Source of the DNA: Candidatus Binatia bacterium
Lineage (GTDB): Bacteria; Desulfobacterota; Binatia; UBA12015
Direction of reading: 5' to 3'
Length of the DNA stretch: 64,000 nucleotides
Assembly (NCBI GenBank): GCA_036563615.1
Contig: DATCMB010000004.1
Coordinates: 164,071-228,070, forward strand
The notes under the pieces are model-generated. The model searched no databases, was not told the DNA's origin, and saw only the letters and a program-made list of their open reading frames with translations. This document shows positions 25,158-33,912 of the stretch, in pieces (the first letter of the stretch is position 1; each line of letters opens with the position of its first letter). The translations under genes and the position numbers were made by a program.

Positions 25158-26552
25158 CTATTTCACGGTCAGCGCGCGCCCACGCAGGGTGCCGCTCGCA
25201 CGTCCCGTGAAGGTCGAGCCTCCGACCTCGAGCGTCGCCTCGACCGGGCCGCTGCCCAGCGTGCCGACCTTCTCCTTCGGAGCGTTGAAGCGGAAGCGCC
25301 ACACGCCCTTCGCGTTCCGGGTCAGCGTCAAGCGCCGGTTCCCGGGGTACTTCGCGGTGAAGCTCGTCTGCCGCGCGTTGCCCTTCAGGCACGGCGCGCC
25401 CGAGCAGAGCTTCGGCAGCGTCACCGAGAAGCGCTGGTTCGCGCCGTATGTCAGCGTGAGCTCGGCGCCGTTCGCGCTCGGCGCGAAGCCCGCCGGCTCG
25501 GCGAAGGTGCCGGTGAGCTGGACCGAGCCAGAGGTCGGATCCGCGGCCCGGCCGCGCAGCGCGCCCTTCAGCGCGGCGAGCGGTGCCGCGTCGTCCGTCG
25601 GCGGCTTGGGCGTCGGCGTCGGAGTCGGAGTCGGCGTCGGCTGCGGACCGGGTCCGCCGGCGCAGCTCGGCGTGGGAGCCGAAGCCGCGCGCTCGGCGCA
25701 GCTCGTCGTGCCCACGCCGATCAGCACCGCGCCGCTCTCCGGCCAGCGGTAGAGCGTGCCGTCGGCGCGAACCGCCTCGTAGACCATCGGAACACAGCCG
25801 CTGCCGGCGACGTTCTTGGTGGCGCCGTACGTGCCGTGATCGGGCTTGCCCGCCACCAGCGGCAGATCGATGCAGCTCGATCCGACGATCGCCCGCACCG
25901 AGCGCGGCGCGCGTCCGCTCGGGTCGTAGTAGTTGACGAGGAACTTCCGCGACATGCTGCTCTGCGTGACGCGCGGCAGCACGCAGCCCGCCGGAATCGG
26001 CGGCGGCACGACCCAGTCGCGCGTGCCGAAGTTCTGCGTCGTGTACGCGACCAGCCCCGACGGCGTCGAGCCGATCGAGATCGCCGCGCCGAACTCCATG
26101 TAGATCGGCGACAGCAACGTCTCCCGGTGGCCGGCCTGCGACGCGAGGAAGCCCTCGTGAATCAGCTCCGGAAGACTCGAGAACGACGATACGTTCTCCG
26201 CGATGTAGCCGTAGCCCGGATAGAAGCGCGCCAGCCGACGCTGAAACGTTTCCCCGTTGCACGAGTAGTGACCGAAGCAGCCGGGATGGGCCGCCATGTC
26301 GTCACTGTGGAAACGCGCCGCCGCGTAGAGGTCCGCGCTCCACGCGAGCGGCGGAGACGGAAGATGCGGCAAGCCGTAGCTCGCCGGATCCGACCGCGTT
26401 TCGTTGGCGAGCACCAGCAGCGCGTACTCGTCGTTCGAGGGCGGCCTGTCTGCCGCCCACGCGCTCGCCGTGCCCAGCACCCATGCGAGCAACACGTTCC
26501 CTGCGAGCCGCCACGTCCTACCTGCGCCTCGCCGCACCCCCATCCTTCGCAT
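25158..26552 (-). CDS. Secreted CAP (SCP/PR-1) domain protein with Pro-Thr linker and C-terminal beta module
   Basis: A 464-residue secreted protein. Residues 1-34 are a signal peptide (LGTASAWAAD). Residues 40-185 form a CAP domain: AARFHSDDMAAHPGC, then YIAENVSSF, GHRETLLSP and MEFGAAIS contain the conserved His and Glu positions. A disulfide-rich stretch follows to about 297, then a Pro-Thr repeat linker at 304-319. Residues 321-464 are a beta-rich module with the ending SGPVEATLEVGGSTF. That module looks related to the tail of the GH8 protein at 36322-38184. CAP domains can bind lipids or act in the envelope; function here is unknown. It is transcribed away from the neighbouring secreted protein gene. 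Confidence 0.83.
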   Translation of the reverse strand: MRRMGVRRGAGRTWRLAGNVLLAWVLGTASAWAADRPPSNDEYALLVLANETRSDPASYGLPHLPSPPLAWSADLYAAARFHSDDMAAHPGCFGHYSCNGETFQRRLARFYPGYGYIAENVSSFSSLPELIHEGFLASQAGHRETLLSPIYMEFGAAISIGSTPSGLVAYTTQNFGTRDWVVPPPIPAGCVLPRVTQSSMSRKFLVNYYDPSGRAPRSVRAIVGSSCIDLPLVAGKPDHGTYGATKNVAGSGCVPMVYEAVRADGTLYRWPESGAVLIGVGTTSCAERAASAPTPSCAGGPGPQPTPTPTPTPTPKPPTDDAAPLAALKGALRGRAADPTSGSVQLTGTFAEPAGFAPSANGAELTLTYGANQRFSVTLPKLCSGAPCLKGNARQTSFTAKYPGNRRLTLTRNAKGVWRFRFNAPKEKVGTLGSGPVEATLEVGGSTFTGRASGTLRGRALTVK

Positions 26553-26894
26553 GCTTCAACCCCCCGTAATGCCCCATCCGACGCGTCTGCGACCCGCCGT
26601 CGGTCGGTCCGGCGACGCAAGCAAAGTGCCATGGCTGGATCAAGACGGTTGCTAGGGAGTTGTGCGCGTCTGCGCTTGACGCTCGCGGGTGGGGCGACGC
26701 AATCTTGACGCCGGCGTCACCACGGCGTCGGCGCCAGATGCGTCGAGCACAAAAATACCACCGAGCGCCGCGAGCGACGCTCGGCGGTATGGGAGGGAGC
26801 TCAGAGGGGCGAAGACGGGGAGAACGTCCCCGTCAAAACTGAGCGGCGGGCCGGCCGCCCCGGGCCGGCCCAACCGCATGACGGAATATGCGCT
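26553..26894. other. 342-bp noncoding gap
   Basis: No frame here has coding character. It contains the likely promoter side of the CAP gene at the left, a terminator-like hairpin with a T-tract on the minus strand (26751-26784), and a second perfect 7-bp hairpin, GACGGGG with CCCCGTC, at 26814-26834. The word GCGCTTGACGCTC occurs at 26672-26684 and again at 28686-28698. Confidence 0.5.
26751..26784 (-). terminator. Hairpin followed by a T-tract after the secreted-protein gene
   Basis: Read on the minus strand, CCGAGCG (26784-26778) pairs with CGCTCGG (26767-26761), extended by three more pairs across one mismatch. TGGTATTTTTG follows. It lies 111 bases past the stop of the gene at 26895-28037. 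It is the only hairpin with a clear U-tract that I found in this window. Confidence 0.6.
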
Positions 26895-28037
26895 CTACGG
26901 GCAGGCCGGCGGGCCCGACAGCGTGTTGCGCTGCCAGCCGAAGGCCTTCCGCTCCCACGCGAGCGGACCCGAGGCGACCGTGATGCCGCCGATGTCGATG
27001 GTGAAAGAAATACATTGCAGCTGACCCACGGCGAACTGGCTCGTGTTGAGAGCGGCGCAGAGCCCTTGGGTGAAGCCCTGGATGTCGATGCGGTGCGCGT
27101 TCGGCCGATCGTCACGCTCGCACGCCTTGACGACCGCGAGGCCGCCGACGTTGTCCGCCTGCGCGTCCTGGTAGGCGAAGCAGTCGCCCTTCGACACGAG
27201 CGCGCCCACCGGCAGCGTCAGCGGCAACGGCGGATTCACCGTGAGCCCCATCGGCGGCAGACCCTTGGTGATGTCGACGCTGACCGGGAAGCTCGGCGGG
27301 TCGAAGCCCGGCGGCGTCGCCGGAATGGCGTGGAACTCGAACTTGTCGGGATTGGTGCCTTGACGGCAGGTGATCTTGTTCGGGCAGGGGTGCGGGCAGT
27401 CGTTGGTGATCGTCGCCTCGAAGAAGATCTTCGTACAGCCTTGCGCCTCGCACGAGACGCACGCGGTGATGTCGGTCTGCCCGTTCGCGACGCGGCACGC
27501 CGTGACGGCGCACGGCTCGGTGAAGCCGCGGAGCGTGACGGGGGGCGGTGGGGCCGCCGGGTTGAGATTCTGCACGGTGAAGGTCACGGTGGCGACCGAC
27601 ACGCTGCCGCCCGCCGGGACGTTGAGGCCACCGCCCGCGAGGTTGATCACCAGCGTCTGACCGGCGCCCTTGGCGCAGCTCGTGACGGCCGGGTCCTTGG
27701 CGTCACATCCCGAGACCGCTCCCGGAACGAACGCGAGGTTGTTGTTGTTGTTCGTCAAGCACTCGCAATCGACGCAGCCGAAGCCGATCGTGATCGGCCC
27801 GGTGATCGTCGCGGGCACGGGAGCGGTGTCGGGCGGCACGGTGTTCGTGCTCGTGTTGTTGGCACGCACCTCGACGGTGAACGTGGTTCCGTTCACCGTG
27901 AACGGTCCCGAGTTGCTCGGGATCAACGACAGCGACGCTCCCGACTGGATCGCGAGCGCCGGCTGCACGCCGAGCAGCAGCGCGAAGGCGGCACCGAGGA
28001 TCACCCCGAGGGGAAGCAAACGCATGTTCCTGGCCAT
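26895..28037 (-). CDS. Secreted Cys-rich beta protein of unknown function
   Basis: A 380-residue exported protein. The ATG at 28037 follows an AAGGAG site. Residues 1-29 are a signal peptide (VQPALAIQ). The first mature domain is beta-rich (SLIPSNSGPFTVNGTTFTV) and has a tract of five Asn beside CVDCECL, with a following C-x-C pattern. About 18 Cys residues are spread along the chain, implying many disulfides, and there are Pro-rich hinges (NPAAPPPPV). The C-terminal half reads ALVSKGDCFAYQDAQ and ends in CP. I do not recognise the family. It could be a surface, appendage or cargo protein. It is isolated by noncoding DNA on both sides. Confidence 0.75.
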   Translation of the reverse strand: MARNMRLLPLGVILGAAFALLLGVQPALAIQSGASLSLIPSNSGPFTVNGTTFTVEVRANNTSTNTVPPDTAPVPATITGPITIGFGCVDCECLTNNNNNLAFVPGAVSGCDAKDPAVTSCAKGAGQTLVINLAGGGLNVPAGGSVSVATVTFTVQNLNPAAPPPPVTLRGFTEPCAVTACRVANGQTDITACVSCEAQGCTKIFFEATITNDCPHPCPNKITCRQGTNPDKFEFHAIPATPPGFDPPSFPVSVDITKGLPPMGLTVNPPLPLTLPVGALVSKGDCFAYQDAQADNVGGLAVVKACERDDRPNAHRIDIQGFTQGLCAALNTSQFAVGQLQCISFTIDIGGITVASGPLAWERKAFGWQRNTLSGPPACP

Positions 28038-28789
28038 GACTTTCTCCTTCAGAGGTTGCGCTCGCAGCGCCGGGATTCGTGCGGTGCGAGCTCTGCGGAC
28101 GAAAAGCGCGGCCGTCGACCGGGATCCTCCTCCGAGAGAAGGCTCGCTTCGGTGTCGCGTCGCAGCGTCCGCCGCGTCACGACGGTGGAAGCTGCGAGCG
28201 TCAGCAAAGCTTTCAGCTTGACGCTCCGACGGTCGCCCGGTGCTTCAGTGGGCTCGACTCTGCCTATCGCATAGACCGCCTCCGTTTCCGCGGCGGGACA
28301 CCATGCGCGACCCCAGCACGGCCAACCGAGTCGCCGCTTCGGCGTCGACGCCTCGAGCGCGAGGACGCGAGACACGACCCGCGGTTCGAACCGCCGACGG
28401 GCCCGGTTGGGGCCACACAGCAGAAGGGCGAGCCGAAATGCGCAATCCTCGCCTTGACATGACCGTCCCTGGCCGTCGCACGAAGCGTCGGACGTCGAAT
28501 TCCGAGGGCTAGACGGATCTCACGGCGCACATGTCGTGTCAAGAAAATTTTGTCTCAACGGTTCGCCGATGGTCGATTTTTTTGCGAGGACTAGGTGGAT
28601 CACCCTAGTCGGCGCGCGCGAGCGTCGTGAGCCAGCGGCGACTGGGGAGATCCCTGAGTGCGCTGCAGCGAGAGTGCGCGAGAAAGCGCTTGACGCTCCC
28701 TGCAGAGACGCGTCCGCAAGCGCTCGCCCGGGCGCGCACGCTTCGGCCCGGGTCGGACGATGGGGCGCGAGGACGTCGCGCCCCTTCGC
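28038..28789. other. 752-bp noncoding region with two structured elements
   Basis: No frame has coding quality. At 28196-28226 GAGCGTCA and TGACGCTC face each other across 15 bases that contain the palindrome AAAGCTTT; this lies about 160 bases upstream of the secreted-protein gene. At 28381-28394 stands the 14-base palindrome GCGGTTCGAACCGC. Around 28530-28610 the DNA turns AT-rich (AAAATTTT, then seven T) and ends in the hairpin GACTAGG/CCTAGTC at 28589-28610. The region could hold promoters, an sRNA or an operator. Confidence 0.45.
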
Positions 28790-31345
28790 TCACGGCAGCA
28801 GCAGCACCGAGCGCAGGGCGTGCGCCGGAACGCGCAGGCAGAGCTCGCGCCCGCGCAGCTCGACCGGCTGCTCGCAGGACGTCTCGTCGAGGCGCACGGC
28901 GAGCGCGCGCGACACCGGGAAGCCGAGCCGCACGCGCGCCTCGTGCTCGGCGTCCGTCGGATTCAGGAGGCGCAGAACGACGCCCCGCTCGCGCTCGGCA
29001 GGCTTGAGCGCCGAGAGAACGAGCGCGCCGGGCTCGACCTCGAGCAGCGCCACACCCTCCGGCGCGAGCGGCGCAGAACCCGCTCCCACGGCGCGCAGTC
29101 CGACCTCGGCATCGTGCGCCGCTGCCGGATCGAGGCCCGCGACAAGATGCAGCCGCGCCTCGATCGCCCCGAGACACTGCGCGCCGGGCGTCGGCACGGT
29201 CGGCCCGGCGATCTGCGGACGGCTGCGCAGATCCATCCGCGCGAGCCAGCCGACGGCGCGCACCAGGGTCAGCGCGATGACGCCGCCTTCCGTGACCTCC
29301 GCTTCCGGCAGACCCGGGGCCACCACCGTCAAGCCGTTCGCGTGCACGAAGCCCTGCTGCGGGAACGTGCGCGGCGGCGGGTGGACCCAGCCGTGCGCCT
29401 CGCGCGGGGCCGTCGTGCGGCGGGCGACGTCGAAGGTGGTCGCGGCGTCGCAGGCCTCCGTGGGGCGCCCGGTCGGGAAGAGCAGCCGCAGACGGTGATC
29501 GCGCGCCGTGTTCACGAGACGCACGCGCAGGTCGACGCGCCGCACGCCCAGCGCAAGCCGCGCCTCGACCTCGAGCGTCATCGAGACGCGCTCGTCGCTG
29601 CGCGCGCTGCGGTCGGGTGCGAGCGCCGCGGGCACGGACAGCTCGCGCTCGACCACCAGGTGCTCGAGCCCGCTCGCGTCCCGCAGACGGCGCACGCGCA
29701 CGCCCACGGTGCGCGCGCCCTCCCCCGCAACCGGATCGAAGTCGTAGGTGTCGCCGCGGTCGCCGGTGTCCTCGACGGCGCAGAGCCCGGTGAAGGTCGT
29801 CGCACCGAAGCGCACGTCGAGCGTGCCGTCGTCCGCGACGCGAACCGCGAGGTCGCCCTGCGCGATCTCGCGTCCGTCGTCGACCTGCTCTTCCGCCGCG
29901 TCCGGAGCCGGCGCGAGGCGCACGCGCTTCCAGCCGAGCGCCGGCACGTCGCGCACGACGAACTCGACGCTGAGCGGCGCGCGCTCGGGCACGAGCCGGA
30001 CGCGCCCTGGGTCGTCGTCGGCGACGACGCGCGCCGGCTCGCCGTCGACCGTGAAGCCGCGCTCGAGGTTCGCGCGCAGCAGCGGGTGCAGATCGAGGCG
30101 ATGGCCGCCGTCGCCGCCGAACTCGAACCAGCGCGTCGGATCGAGCGCGAAGCGCACGACGTCGGTGCGCGGGTGCGGCGACGGGTTGAAGACCGCGAGC
30201 TCGATCTCGGCGCCGGGCGGCGTGCGCCGCTCGACGCCGAGCCCCGCGATGCGCTCCATCGCGCGCGTCGCGGTCTCGCGCGCGAGCTCGGTCGCGGCGT
30301 CGTAGCGCGCCTCCATCTGCTCGTGCACGCGGTCCTGCGAGCAGCCGCAGATCGAATCGTGCGCCTGGTTGCGCAAAAGCTCGCGCCACGCCGCGCGCAG
30401 CGCCGCGCGCTCGTCCGGACCACCGAGCAGCGAGCCGAGCGCGCTCCACGGCTCGGCCCAGGCGAGCAGCTCGGTCTCGGCGCGGCGGTTGCGGAGCTTC
30501 TGCGGGATGCGCGTCGACCAGACCCCGGGCAGCAGGTTCGCCGTGCGCGCGCCGAGCAGCTCGCCCCGGAAGGTCGGCGCGTCCGCGCGCAGCTCGGCCG
30601 CGAAGTCCTCGAGCAGCGCGCGGTGTACGTCGTGGCCGCTCGCGGCGGCGAGCGCCGCCGCCGCGACGCCGCCGTGCGCCTCGGGCGGCGCGTGGTCGAA
30701 GCCGTTCATCAGCAGCACGGCGTCGTTGCGCGTGCGCGCCGCGAGACGTGCGACCAGATCGGAGAGAAACGCCGCCGCCTCGTCCGGATCGTGCGGCAGA
30801 CCCGACGCCGCGAAGTAGCCCTCGCCGAGATGGTGCGCGAGCACCGTGCTGCCGTCGGGTCCCTGCCAGGTCCACTCGGCGGGGAGGTCGTCGAGCTCGT
30901 CGCCGTTGCCGCGCCAGTAGACGAACGGTCCGAGCCCGAAGCCCGCGAAGAGCTGCGGCAGCTGCGCCGGATGGCCGAACGAGTCCGGCGTGTACGCGAC
31001 GCGCGACGTCGGCCCGAAGGCGTCGCCGACGCGGCGTCCCTCGAGCAGGTTGCGGACGTGCGCCTCACCGGCGGGCAGCAGCGAGTCCGGCTGCACCCAC
31101 CACGGACCGATCGCGATCCGCCCCGCGCGGCACGCCGCCTCGAGCGCGGCGCGACGCTCGGGCCGCACCTCGAGGTAGTCCTCGAGCGCGATCGTCTGGC
31201 CGTCGAGCAGGAAGCGAAAGCCCTCGTCCTCCTCGAGCAGCTCGAGCACGCGGTCGACGGTGTCGACCAGACGCGCGCGGAAGGTCTGGAACGTCCGGTA
31301 CCACTCGCGGTCCCAGTGCGTGTGCGAGACGAGAAAGACCTTCAT
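28790..31345 (-). CDS. GH38 alpha-mannosidase
   Basis: An 851-residue enzyme of glycoside hydrolase family 38, which cleaves alpha-mannosides with a bound zinc ion. The metal site begins SHTHWDREW (His 8, His 10, Asp 12), the nucleophile Asp lies in YTPDSFGHP (about 121), and NGFDH and QAHDSICGC complete the site. A middle helical domain and a long beta-sandwich C-terminus follow, as in the family. No signal peptide is seen, so it is probably cytoplasmic and acts on imported oligosaccharides. The ATG at 31345 overlaps the rhomboid stop codon. It is last in the minus-strand glycan run. Confidence 0.93.
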   Translation of the reverse strand: MKVFLVSHTHWDREWYRTFQTFRARLVDTVDRVLELLEEDEGFRFLLDGQTIALEDYLEVRPERRAALEAACRAGRIAIGPWWVQPDSLLPAGEAHVRNLLEGRRVGDAFGPTSRVAYTPDSFGHPAQLPQLFAGFGLGPFVYWRGNGDELDDLPAEWTWQGPDGSTVLAHHLGEGYFAASGLPHDPDEAAAFLSDLVARLAARTRNDAVLLMNGFDHAPPEAHGGVAAAALAAASGHDVHRALLEDFAAELRADAPTFRGELLGARTANLLPGVWSTRIPQKLRNRRAETELLAWAEPWSALGSLLGGPDERAALRAAWRELLRNQAHDSICGCSQDRVHEQMEARYDAATELARETATRAMERIAGLGVERRTPPGAEIELAVFNPSPHPRTDVVRFALDPTRWFEFGGDGGHRLDLHPLLRANLERGFTVDGEPARVVADDDPGRVRLVPERAPLSVEFVVRDVPALGWKRVRLAPAPDAAEEQVDDGREIAQGDLAVRVADDGTLDVRFGATTFTGLCAVEDTGDRGDTYDFDPVAGEGARTVGVRVRRLRDASGLEHLVVERELSVPAALAPDRSARSDERVSMTLEVEARLALGVRRVDLRVRLVNTARDHRLRLLFPTGRPTEACDAATTFDVARRTTAPREAHGWVHPPPRTFPQQGFVHANGLTVVAPGLPEAEVTEGGVIALTLVRAVGWLARMDLRSRPQIAGPTVPTPGAQCLGAIEARLHLVAGLDPAAAHDAEVGLRAVGAGSAPLAPEGVALLEVEPGALVLSALKPAERERGVVLRLLNPTDAEHEARVRLGFPVSRALAVRLDETSCEQPVELRGRELCLRVPAHALRSVLLLP

Positions 31346-32529
31346 CGTCCGTACCTTCTGCCGATCTGACGCTTCTGGCGCGCCTCGATGGTCGCGATCC
31401 CGCGCCGCGCGGCGCCCGCGATGGTCGGATCGTCGCCGCCCTGGTCGAGCGCGTCGAGGAAGTACTGGTAGGCGGCGGCGCCCTGGTCCTCGTCCTCGAG
31501 CAGGATCTCGCCGGCGGCGAGGCTCGCCGCAGCAGCAGGCGGTCCGATCGGATAGTCGCGCAGCGTGCGGCGCAGGACGGTCAGCGCCGCGTCGTCGTAG
31601 CCGTGCCGACGCAGCCAGTGCGCGAGCTCGAGCGCGTGGCCGGGCGTCAAGAGTCTGCGCGTCGCGTGCGCGGGCAGCGCGAAGTAGCTGCGCGCCGCGA
31701 GCTCGAAGTCCTCGTCGTCGATCGCCTCGGCGATGCTCTCGCCGATCGTCGCCGGCGTCGGTCCCGCCTCGAACGCGTGCGGCTGCGCCTCGACCTGACG
31801 GCGGTCCATCAGCCACGCGGCGGCGAGCCCGGCGATGAAGCCGCCGATGTGCGCGCCGTGCGCGATGCCCGCGTCGCGCGCCGCGAACAGGTACGGCAGC
31901 AGGTTGTCGAAGACGAGGTACATGCCGAGCACGAGGCGCGCCGGCACCTCGAAGACCTGCATGAGAAACGGCGGCAGCAGGAACAGCAGACGCACGCGGT
32001 TGCGGCGGAAGAACAGGAAGTAGAAGCCGAGGATGCCCGAGATCGCGCCCGACGCGCCGATCATCGGCACCTCGGATCCCGGCGACGAGACGACGTGGAA
32101 CGCGACCGCCGCCACCCCCGTCCCGAGGTACGCGAGCAGGTAGCGGATCGAGCCCAGGCGGTGCTCGACGTTGTCGCCGTAAATCCAAAGAAACAGCATG
32201 TTCCCGAACAGGTGCAGGAAGCCCGCGTGCAGGAACATCGAGGTGAAGAGATCGGTGAGCGACGGCGACGCCGGACGGAAGCCGTACTGGAAGACGAACA
32301 GGTCGTAGGCCGTGATCGAGCGCAGCGCCTGCTGGAACTCCGCGCGGCTGTCGGCCGCGCGCGCGAGCATCCGTATGTACTCGTCGAGCAGCGGGCCGCG
32401 CGGCGGACGCATCTCGGAGAGCGGCATCGAGATCAGCAGGAACACCGCGACGTTTGCCGCGATCAGCAGGTAGGTCACCCACGGCACGTGGCCGCGGACG
32501 TTCGGGGCGTCTCCGATCGGCAGGATCAT
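31342..32529 (-). CDS. Rhomboid intramembrane serine protease with C-terminal helical repeats
   Basis: A 395-residue membrane protein. The nucleophile Ser is in MIGASGAISGILGF and the catalytic His in HGAHIGGFIAGL, the standard GxSG and HxxGxxxG pattern; HLFGNMLFLWI carries the conserved L1-loop side. Six to seven helices fill residues 15-245. From about 260 to 380 is a soluble domain with TPR-like helices (DDEDFELAARSYFAL, DDAALTVLRRTL). Rhomboids cut substrate proteins within the membrane. Its ends overlap the kinase stop and the mannosidase start by four bases each, so it is part of this sensory and glycan operon. Confidence 0.92.
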   Translation of the reverse strand: MILPIGDAPNVRGHVPWVTYLLIAANVAVFLLISMPLSEMRPPRGPLLDEYIRMLARAADSRAEFQQALRSITAYDLFVFQYGFRPASPSLTDLFTSMFLHAGFLHLFGNMLFLWIYGDNVEHRLGSIRYLLAYLGTGVAAVAFHVVSSPGSEVPMIGASGAISGILGFYFLFFRRNRVRLLFLLPPFLMQVFEVPARLVLGMYLVFDNLLPYLFAARDAGIAHGAHIGGFIAGLAAAWLMDRRQVEAQPHAFEAGPTPATIGESIAEAIDDEDFELAARSYFALPAHATRRLLTPGHALELAHWLRRHGYDDAALTVLRRTLRDYPIGPPAAAASLAAGEILLEDEDQGAAAYQYFLDALDQGGDDPTIAGAARRGIATIEARQKRQIGRRYGR

Positions 32530-33887
32530 GCGCGCGGCAGGTGGAGCCCGACGATCAGGCCGGGGCTGGCGTCGGCGAGCGTCACCTCGCCGCCGTGCAG
32601 ACGCGCGACCGCGCGCACCAGGCTCAGCCCGAGCCCGCTGCCCGGCGTGGTACGGCTCTGCTCGACGCGCGTGAAGCGATCGAACGCGTGCGCCCGGAAC
32701 GACGGCGGGATGCCGGGTCCGTCGTCCGCCACCTCGAGCACGGCGTTCTCGCCGCCGCGCACGCGCACCGTCACCCGGCCCGGACCGGGGACGTACTTGA
32801 TCGCGTTGTCGAGGAGGTTCGCGAGCGCTTGCGCGAGCAGGTGCGGATCGCCGCGCAGCGTGACCGGCTCGGGGGCTTCCAGCGTCAAGCGCAAGCCGCG
32901 CTCCTCGGCGGCCGGCTCGTAGGTCTCGACCGTGTCCTGCGCGATCGCGCGCAGGTCGACCTGCACGAAGCGCTCGCGCGGCGCGCCGGACTCGGCGAGC
33001 GCGATGGTGAGCAACGAGTTGAACATCGCGAGGATGCCGTCCATGTCGCGCACGGTCTGCTCGAGCACCTCGCGGTACGCGTGCGCGTCGGGCGGCTGCA
33101 TGAGCGCGACCTCGATGCGGCTCCGCAGCCGCGAGAGCGGGCTCCGCATGTCGTGCGCGATCGAGTCCGAGACCTCCCGCATGCCGTTCATCAGCGCCTC
33201 GATCCGGTCGAGCATCCGGTTCAGGCTCTCGGCGAGCGCGTCGAACTCGTCGCCGCGCGACGAGACCGGCATGCGCCGCGAGAGGTCGCCCTCGAGGATC
33301 GCCTGGCTGTTGCGCGCGACCGCGTCGAGGCGCGAGGACAGGCGCCGGCTCACGAGCCAGCCGCCGCCGACCCCGAGCGCGACCGTGATGCCGAGCGCCG
33401 CGAGCAGCGAGCGCGTCACGAGGTCGCGCAGCTCGACGAGCTCCGTCACGTTGCGCGCGACCAGCAGGCGCTCGCCCGTCGGCAGCGTGACGACGCGACC
33501 GCGGGCGACCGCGTCCCTGCCCTGCTCCGTCTTGCCGAGCGGGAACTCCTGCACGCCCTGCGTCCCGTTCGCGCCCTCGCGGAATCCGGGCCAGTCGTGG
33601 AGGTTGCCCGCGATGTACTCGCGGCGCTCGGTCGCGAGCATGTAGATCGTCGTGCGGCCGCGCGGGCCGATCGTCGTGCGTGTCACGACCGCGGCGCGCT
33701 CGCTGACCGTCCTGCTGTCGCGCAACTGACCGTAGAGACGCTCGGTCTCGCGCGCGATGTCGGCGTCGACGCGGCTCTGCTGCACGGCGAGGGTCGACCA
33801 GTACACGAAGCCCAGCACGCAGGCGACCAGCGCGCAGAAGATCGCCGAGTAGACCAGCGTGTAACGGAAGATCAGGCTGCGCTTCAG
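32526..33887 (-). CDS. Sensor histidine kinase with a probable CTG start
   Basis: From the CTG at 33887 the protein has 453 residues: a first membrane helix (FRYTLVYSAIFCALVACVLG), a periplasmic sensor of about 120 residues, a second helix (about 160-178), HAMP, the H-box SIAHDMRSPLSRLR (His about 245), the N-box LANLLDNAIKYVPG, then DDGPGIP and GSGLGLSLV. The first ATG/GTG-type codon in frame is the GTG at 33818, which would begin inside the first helix. The CTG instead follows GGAGGG at 33892-33897 by four bases. It pairs with the response regulator 25 bases upstream, and its stop overlaps the rhomboid gene. Confidence 0.9.
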   Translation of the reverse strand: MKRSLIFRYTLVYSAIFCALVACVLGFVYWSTLAVQQSRVDADIARETERLYGQLRDSRTVSERAAVVTRTTIGPRGRTTIYMLATERREYIAGNLHDWPGFREGANGTQGVQEFPLGKTEQGRDAVARGRVVTLPTGERLLVARNVTELVELRDLVTRSLLAALGITVALGVGGGWLVSRRLSSRLDAVARNSQAILEGDLSRRMPVSSRGDEFDALAESLNRMLDRIEALMNGMREVSDSIAHDMRSPLSRLRSRIEVALMQPPDAHAYREVLEQTVRDMDGILAMFNSLLTIALAESGAPRERFVQVDLRAIAQDTVETYEPAAEERGLRLTLEAPEPVTLRGDPHLLAQALANLLDNAIKYVPGPGRVTVRVRGGENAVLEVADDGPGIPPSFRAHAFDRFTRVEQSRTTPGSGLGLSLVRAVARLHGGEVTLADASPGLIVGLHLPRA

Positions 33888-33912
33888 GTCGCCCTCCGTA
33901 CCCGGCCTCGCG

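Noticed and set aside
26660-26842. Small open frame in the gap beside the CAP gene
   Set aside because: No ribosome site, no recognisable domain, and it spans the terminator hairpin.
28371-28400. tRNA-like GGTTCGAACC word
   Set aside because: The T-arm-like palindrome GCGGTTCGAACCGC lacks acceptor, D and anticodon arms at the right distances, so it is not a tRNA.
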